Assembly: GCA_012798535.1 (NCBI GenBank)
Contig: JAAZMZ010000006.1
Span: 41,922-105,921, forward strand
Direction of reading: 5' to 3'
Source: Leptolinea sp.
GTDB taxonomy: Bacteria > Chloroflexota > Anaerolineae > Anaerolineales > Anaerolineaceae
Length of the DNA stretch: 64,000 nt
The notes under the pieces: generated by a model
The model's database searches: none
The model's input: only the letters and a program-made list of their open reading frames with translations
What the model was told of the DNA's origin: nothing
In this document: one piece after another, positions 61,012-64,000 of the stretch
Numbering within the stretch: the stretch's first letter is position 1
Layout of the letters: every line of letters starts with the position of its first letter
Made by a program: the position numbers and the translations under genes

Positions 61012-63087
61012 TTAATAAGCCGGGAGGATGATGGTGAAGGTTGTCCCCACCTCGAGCTGGCTTTCGACCAGAATATTTCCACCATGCTGTTTGATTACAC
61101 GATGACAGATGGATAATCCCAAACCTGTACCCTTGCCAACCTCTTTGGTTGTGTAGAATGGATCAAAGATGCGCTTCAAACGGTCCGGCTCAATGCCATG
61201 CCCGTTGTCATTAATAATCACGCGAATCTCGTTCCCGGTCTGCTGGGTGACAACCCGCACCTTACCCTGTTTGCCGGAGGTGGCATCCATAGCATTGATC
61301 AGGATGTTGATCCATACCCCCGACAAATTTTCCTGTGATGCCATTATTAATGGAAGGTTGACAGCCGGTTCGAATGTATATTCCACAGAACGCTGCAGGA
61401 ATTCATGTTTGAGCATATCCAGCGCCGTTTGAATGGACTGATTGATATCTGTAGGTTTGACTTCAGAAGGTTCTTTACGGGCAAAATTGAGCAAATTACG
61501 CACAACCTGCAGGGCGCGTGTTCCAGCCCGCGAGATCAGGTCGACTGCCTCAGCATCATCACTATCCCTGGGCAATGACCTCTCCAACAACTGGGCGTTC
61601 GCCAGCACAACAGTCAGAGGGTTATTGATCTCATGAGCGATCCCTGCCGCCAGCTGCCCCACCGCGGCCATCTTCTCAGACTGGATAAGGATGGCACCCA
61701 TCATGTTCTTTTCCGTGACATCCCTTTCGAAAATGATCACCTGGGGGACTTCCTCATCCTCTTCAAAGATCGGGTAGGCCGTGATATCCCATTCCAGCGG
61801 ATGATCACTGTTGTCCCACACCCTCTCCGTGCGGTTGGTGATCACATGGTTGTAGAAGGTTTCCGCCACCAGACAATTCGGGCATGGTTCTGTACGTTTA
61901 TAGAGAGCTTCATAGCAAAGATGGTTGATGATGGTGCGGGGTTCGCAATTCACGCGTTTTGCACGGGCCATATTAACGGCTACCAGGCGGTATTTCCGGT
62001 CGATGATATACAGGGAATCCGGCAAATTATCGAACAGGCTGCGTAACGTGTTGCGCGAACGCACCAGTTCCCATCGGCTGGCTTCCAGATGGGCATTCAT
62101 AACCTTGAGCTGCTCAGTCATTTGAATATTGCGCAATAAATTGGCGATGGATTCGGCCAGTTTTTCCAGAAGATCCAGGTCACCGCGGGTAAAACCGCCT
62201 TCCCTTTGATTGATCAATTCGACCACCCCGGTAACCTGTTCGGGGGCGGATAATGGTACAAATACCAACGATGATGCTTCCATTCCCGGGAGGGAATCAA
62301 TTTCCGGGTCAAAACGGTTATCCATCACCGGCTGGTTATTAATGAACGAGTGGCGTTCATTAATACACACGCCCAGTAGACCCTTACCAGGTTTTATACT
62401 GACCTGATAGATCCAATCCTCACCATCAGCCAGAGATTTTTTGATGAGCAATGTTTCGGGATTATCACTGATCAAAGCAATTGAGGCTGCCTGGCAATTG
62501 AAAATATCACGCAGACTGCGTACCAGGCGTGTTTCCAATTCTTCTCCGGCGGTCATACTGTTCAGGCCGGCAAAGATCTGGCTGATCAGGTCCATCCCTT
62601 TGCGGTATTGCACCATTCGAAGCTGACTGTAATATGTGGAAATACGCTGTCCCAGCAAAAAGCTGGCCGCTTCGAGAAAATCCTTCTCCTGTTTGATGAA
62701 GTCTCGCTGGTTGATCAGCATCAATCCCTGACCACCATCCGCGGAAATCAGCGGTAAAATGATCAACTTCCCGGCTGAATCAACAATTATCTCGCCGCCG
62801 GGAGTTTCCGCTGCCTTTCGCAAGAGTGAATTCAAGAAGCTTTCCGGAGAGCGGATCTGATTTTTCCAGTGTTTGGTATTGCCCACCCCCAGAAAGATCA
62901 ACGGCTCTCCTTTGTTCCATTCGGGTGCCAGGATCAAACCGCTGGTGAGCTGTAATCTTTCCAGAATGAAAGTCAAACCGGCCTGCAGCGCAGAATTTAG
63001 CTGGTCCTCTCCGGCCAGTAGGCCGGCCAGTAATTCAACCGATTCTTCCCAGGATCGGGATTTTGCGCTTCTTTGCGGTACAGTCAT
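61012..63087 (-). CDS. Sensor histidine kinase with GAF and Cys-rich PAS domains
   Basis: The 691-residue soluble protein has an N-terminal GAF-like region (about 10-150), a GAF domain (about 180-325: FNCQAASIALIS), a PAS domain (about 350-460), a HisKA domain with the phospho-histidine in AAGIAHEINNPLTVV, and an ATPase domain with NDNGHGIEPDRLKRIFDPFY and GKGTGLGLS. The PAS carries cysteines in VNCEP, LCYEALY and PCPNC, which could bind metal or sense redox. It follows the response regulator by 44 bases and precedes flbD, so it probably controls flagellar genes. Confidence 0.92.
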   Translation of the reverse strand: MTVPQRSAKSRSWEESVELLAGLLAGEDQLNSALQAGLTFILERLQLTSGLILAPEWNKGEPLIFLGVGNTKHWKNQIRSPESFLNSLLRKAAETPGGEIIVDSAGKLIILPLISADGGQGLMLINQRDFIKQEKDFLEAASFLLGQRISTYYSQLRMVQYRKGMDLISQIFAGLNSMTAGEELETRLVRSLRDIFNCQAASIALISDNPETLLIKKSLADGEDWIYQVSIKPGKGLLGVCINERHSFINNQPVMDNRFDPEIDSLPGMEASSLVFVPLSAPEQVTGVVELINQREGGFTRGDLDLLEKLAESIANLLRNIQMTEQLKVMNAHLEASRWELVRSRNTLRSLFDNLPDSLYIIDRKYRLVAVNMARAKRVNCEPRTIINHLCYEALYKRTEPCPNCLVAETFYNHVITNRTERVWDNSDHPLEWDITAYPIFEEDEEVPQVIIFERDVTEKNMMGAILIQSEKMAAVGQLAAGIAHEINNPLTVVLANAQLLERSLPRDSDDAEAVDLISRAGTRALQVVRNLLNFARKEPSEVKPTDINQSIQTALDMLKHEFLQRSVEYTFEPAVNLPLIMASQENLSGVWINILINAMDATSGKQGKVRVVTQQTGNEIRVIINDNGHGIEPDRLKRIFDPFYTTKEVGKGTGLGLSICHRVIKQHGGNILVESQLEVGTTFTIILPAY

Positions 63088-63131
63088 AATGAAGACTCGT
63101 TTGCAGCAGTAAAGGGAATCGAGCCTGTCAA

Positions 63132-63920
63132 CTATTCTTCCTCAGCCCGAATGGTATATCCATACCCGGCGACTGTCTGAATGAACTGCGGTTCATGCGG
63201 GTCGGGTTCGATCCTTTCACGCAGATTCTTGATGTGAACCCGTACCAGGTCGGGACTGCCGGCATCAGATGGATAATCCCAAACTTCATCCAGCAAACGG
63301 CTGGGAGAGAATATCTCCCCGGGATGACTCATCAGATGATACAGTAGATCGAATTGCACCGGTGTCAATCTCACCTTCCCTCGGGAATGCGTTTTTAGTT
63401 CGTAGCTCTTCACATTTAAAATATAATCACCAATCGCAATCTGGTGTTTTCCACCGGTATCTTTGACTTCGGGTTCCTCCTGGGGGCTGGGGACAATGTG
63501 AGAACTGGTCTCAATCGTCGGATCACCCTCCAGCCGTGGGTGTGTCCTTGACCGCCGCATGATCGCGCGGATGCGCAAGATCAACTCATCAATATTGAAC
63601 GGTTTGGTGAGATAATCATCTGCTCCAGCCAGAAAACCAGCGATCCTATCTTCATCTTTGGCTTTCGCCGTAAGGAACAAAATGGGGATATTCGCCAGCA
63701 ATGGATCAGCGCGGACTTCACGACATACCGCATATCCGTCCATTCCCGGCATGATGACATCCAGAATGATCAAATCGGTAGCCTGTCGTCGGGCGATTTT
63801 TAATCCTTCAACCCCGCTATTGGCAACTGTTACCCGAAACTCGTGGCCTCGCAGACTTCTCTCTACAGTACGTGCTACGATCTCATCATCCTCAACCACC
63901 AGGATGTTGACGGTGTTCAT
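63132..63920 (-). CDS. OmpR/PhoB-family response regulator
   Basis: The 262-residue protein has a receiver (Asp54 in LIILDVIMPGMDG; lysine in LTKPFNIDEL), a linker (about 122-165) and a winged-helix DNA-binding domain: VRLTPVQFDLLYHLMSHPGE, then SPDLVRVHIKNLRERIEPDP and VAGYGYTI. GGAGG precedes the ATG; a TATAAT lies at 63944-63949. It is the natural candidate to bind the 11-bp direct repeats seen in this cluster. It pairs with the kinase just downstream. Confidence 0.94.
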   Translation of the reverse strand: MNTVNILVVEDDEIVARTVERSLRGHEFRVTVANSGVEGLKIARRQATDLIILDVIMPGMDGYAVCREVRADPLLANIPILFLTAKAKDEDRIAGFLAGADDYLTKPFNIDELILRIRAIMRRSRTHPRLEGDPTIETSSHIVPSPQEEPEVKDTGGKHQIAIGDYILNVKSYELKTHSRGKVRLTPVQFDLLYHLMSHPGEIFSPSRLLDEVWDYPSDAGSPDLVRVHIKNLRERIEPDPHEPQFIQTVAGYGYTIRAEEE

Positions 63921-64000
63921 ACTTACCTCCGCGGCACAATATGATTATATAATGCTTTCGGTGCACTTTTCATACCAGTGAAAGGACGAATTGTGAAACA

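Overview
The window is almost entirely one flagellar and chemotaxis gene cluster of a bacterium with about 50% GC. It contains the export gate (fliP, fliQ, fliR, flhA, flhB), C-ring, rod, hook, filament, stator and sigma-28/FlgM genes. The outer-membrane ring genes flgH and flgI, and the chaperone gene flgA, are not in it. Together with CheC/CheD/CheX instead of CheZ, FlbD, FlaG, a YlqG/YlqH-like pair and a SwrB-like gene, this suggests a single-membrane, Bacillota-like flagellum. The glycosyltransferase/TPR island and overall gene style make me favour a Chloroflexota (Anaerolineae-type) host. That placement is an inference of moderate strength, and a monoderm of another phylum is possible.

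Layout, left to right. 1-250: the tail of a gene, a tRNA-Lys(CUU) with a strong promoter, and a terminator. 251-3562 (minus): a beta-propeller glycosidase-like protein, a tatC-tatA-tatB operon and a lipoprotein. 3584-12205 (minus): a chemotaxis block (cheA, cheC, cheD, cheY, cheB, cheR, two cheX), then a separate ParA ATPase overlapping a CheW-domain protein with a long charged/proline-rich N-terminus. 12474-25488 (minus): the hook-basal-body operon from flgC to a PilZ protein. 25698-30571 (minus): the filament region with fliC, fliD, three flaG-like genes and fliS. 30892-41034: a glycosylation island with duplicated GT92-like glycosyltransferases, a GT4 enzyme, an FkbM methyltransferase, a ROK sugar kinase, an SUMF1-fold protein and TPR/glycosyltransferases. 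41148-45212 (minus): csrA, flgL, flgK, flgN, flgM. 45278-53866 (minus): fliR, flhB, flhA, flhF, a small membrane protein, fliA, a SwrB-like gene, flgF and flgG. 53981-60898 (minus): flbD, motA, motB, fliL, fliM, fliN, fliO, fliP, fliQ, an HDOD protein and a receiver. 61012-63920 (minus): an OmpR/PhoB-type response regulator followed by a GAF/PAS histidine kinase.

The sequence suggests a regulatory hierarchy. Two perfect sigma-28 promoters (TAAAGTTT-N11-GCCGATAA) precede flgM and a flaG gene, and a near-perfect one precedes fliC. Separately, direct repeats of TTTAC with exact 11-bp periodicity lie upstream of seven transcription units. These include the starts of the three large early operons (flbD, fliR, flgC), the glycosyltransferase operon, fliS, one flaG and, just upstream of its sigma-28 promoter, fliC. 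An 11-bp direct-repeat pitch is the geometry used by OmpR/PhoB-family regulators, and one is encoded at the right edge. The fliC leader also carries a hairpin with AAGGAA in its loop and a second GGA in the Shine-Dalgarno sequence, the known arrangement of CsrA targets. A csrA gene is in the cluster. No fliW, stand-alone cheW, flhG or methyl-accepting receptor gene was seen in the window.
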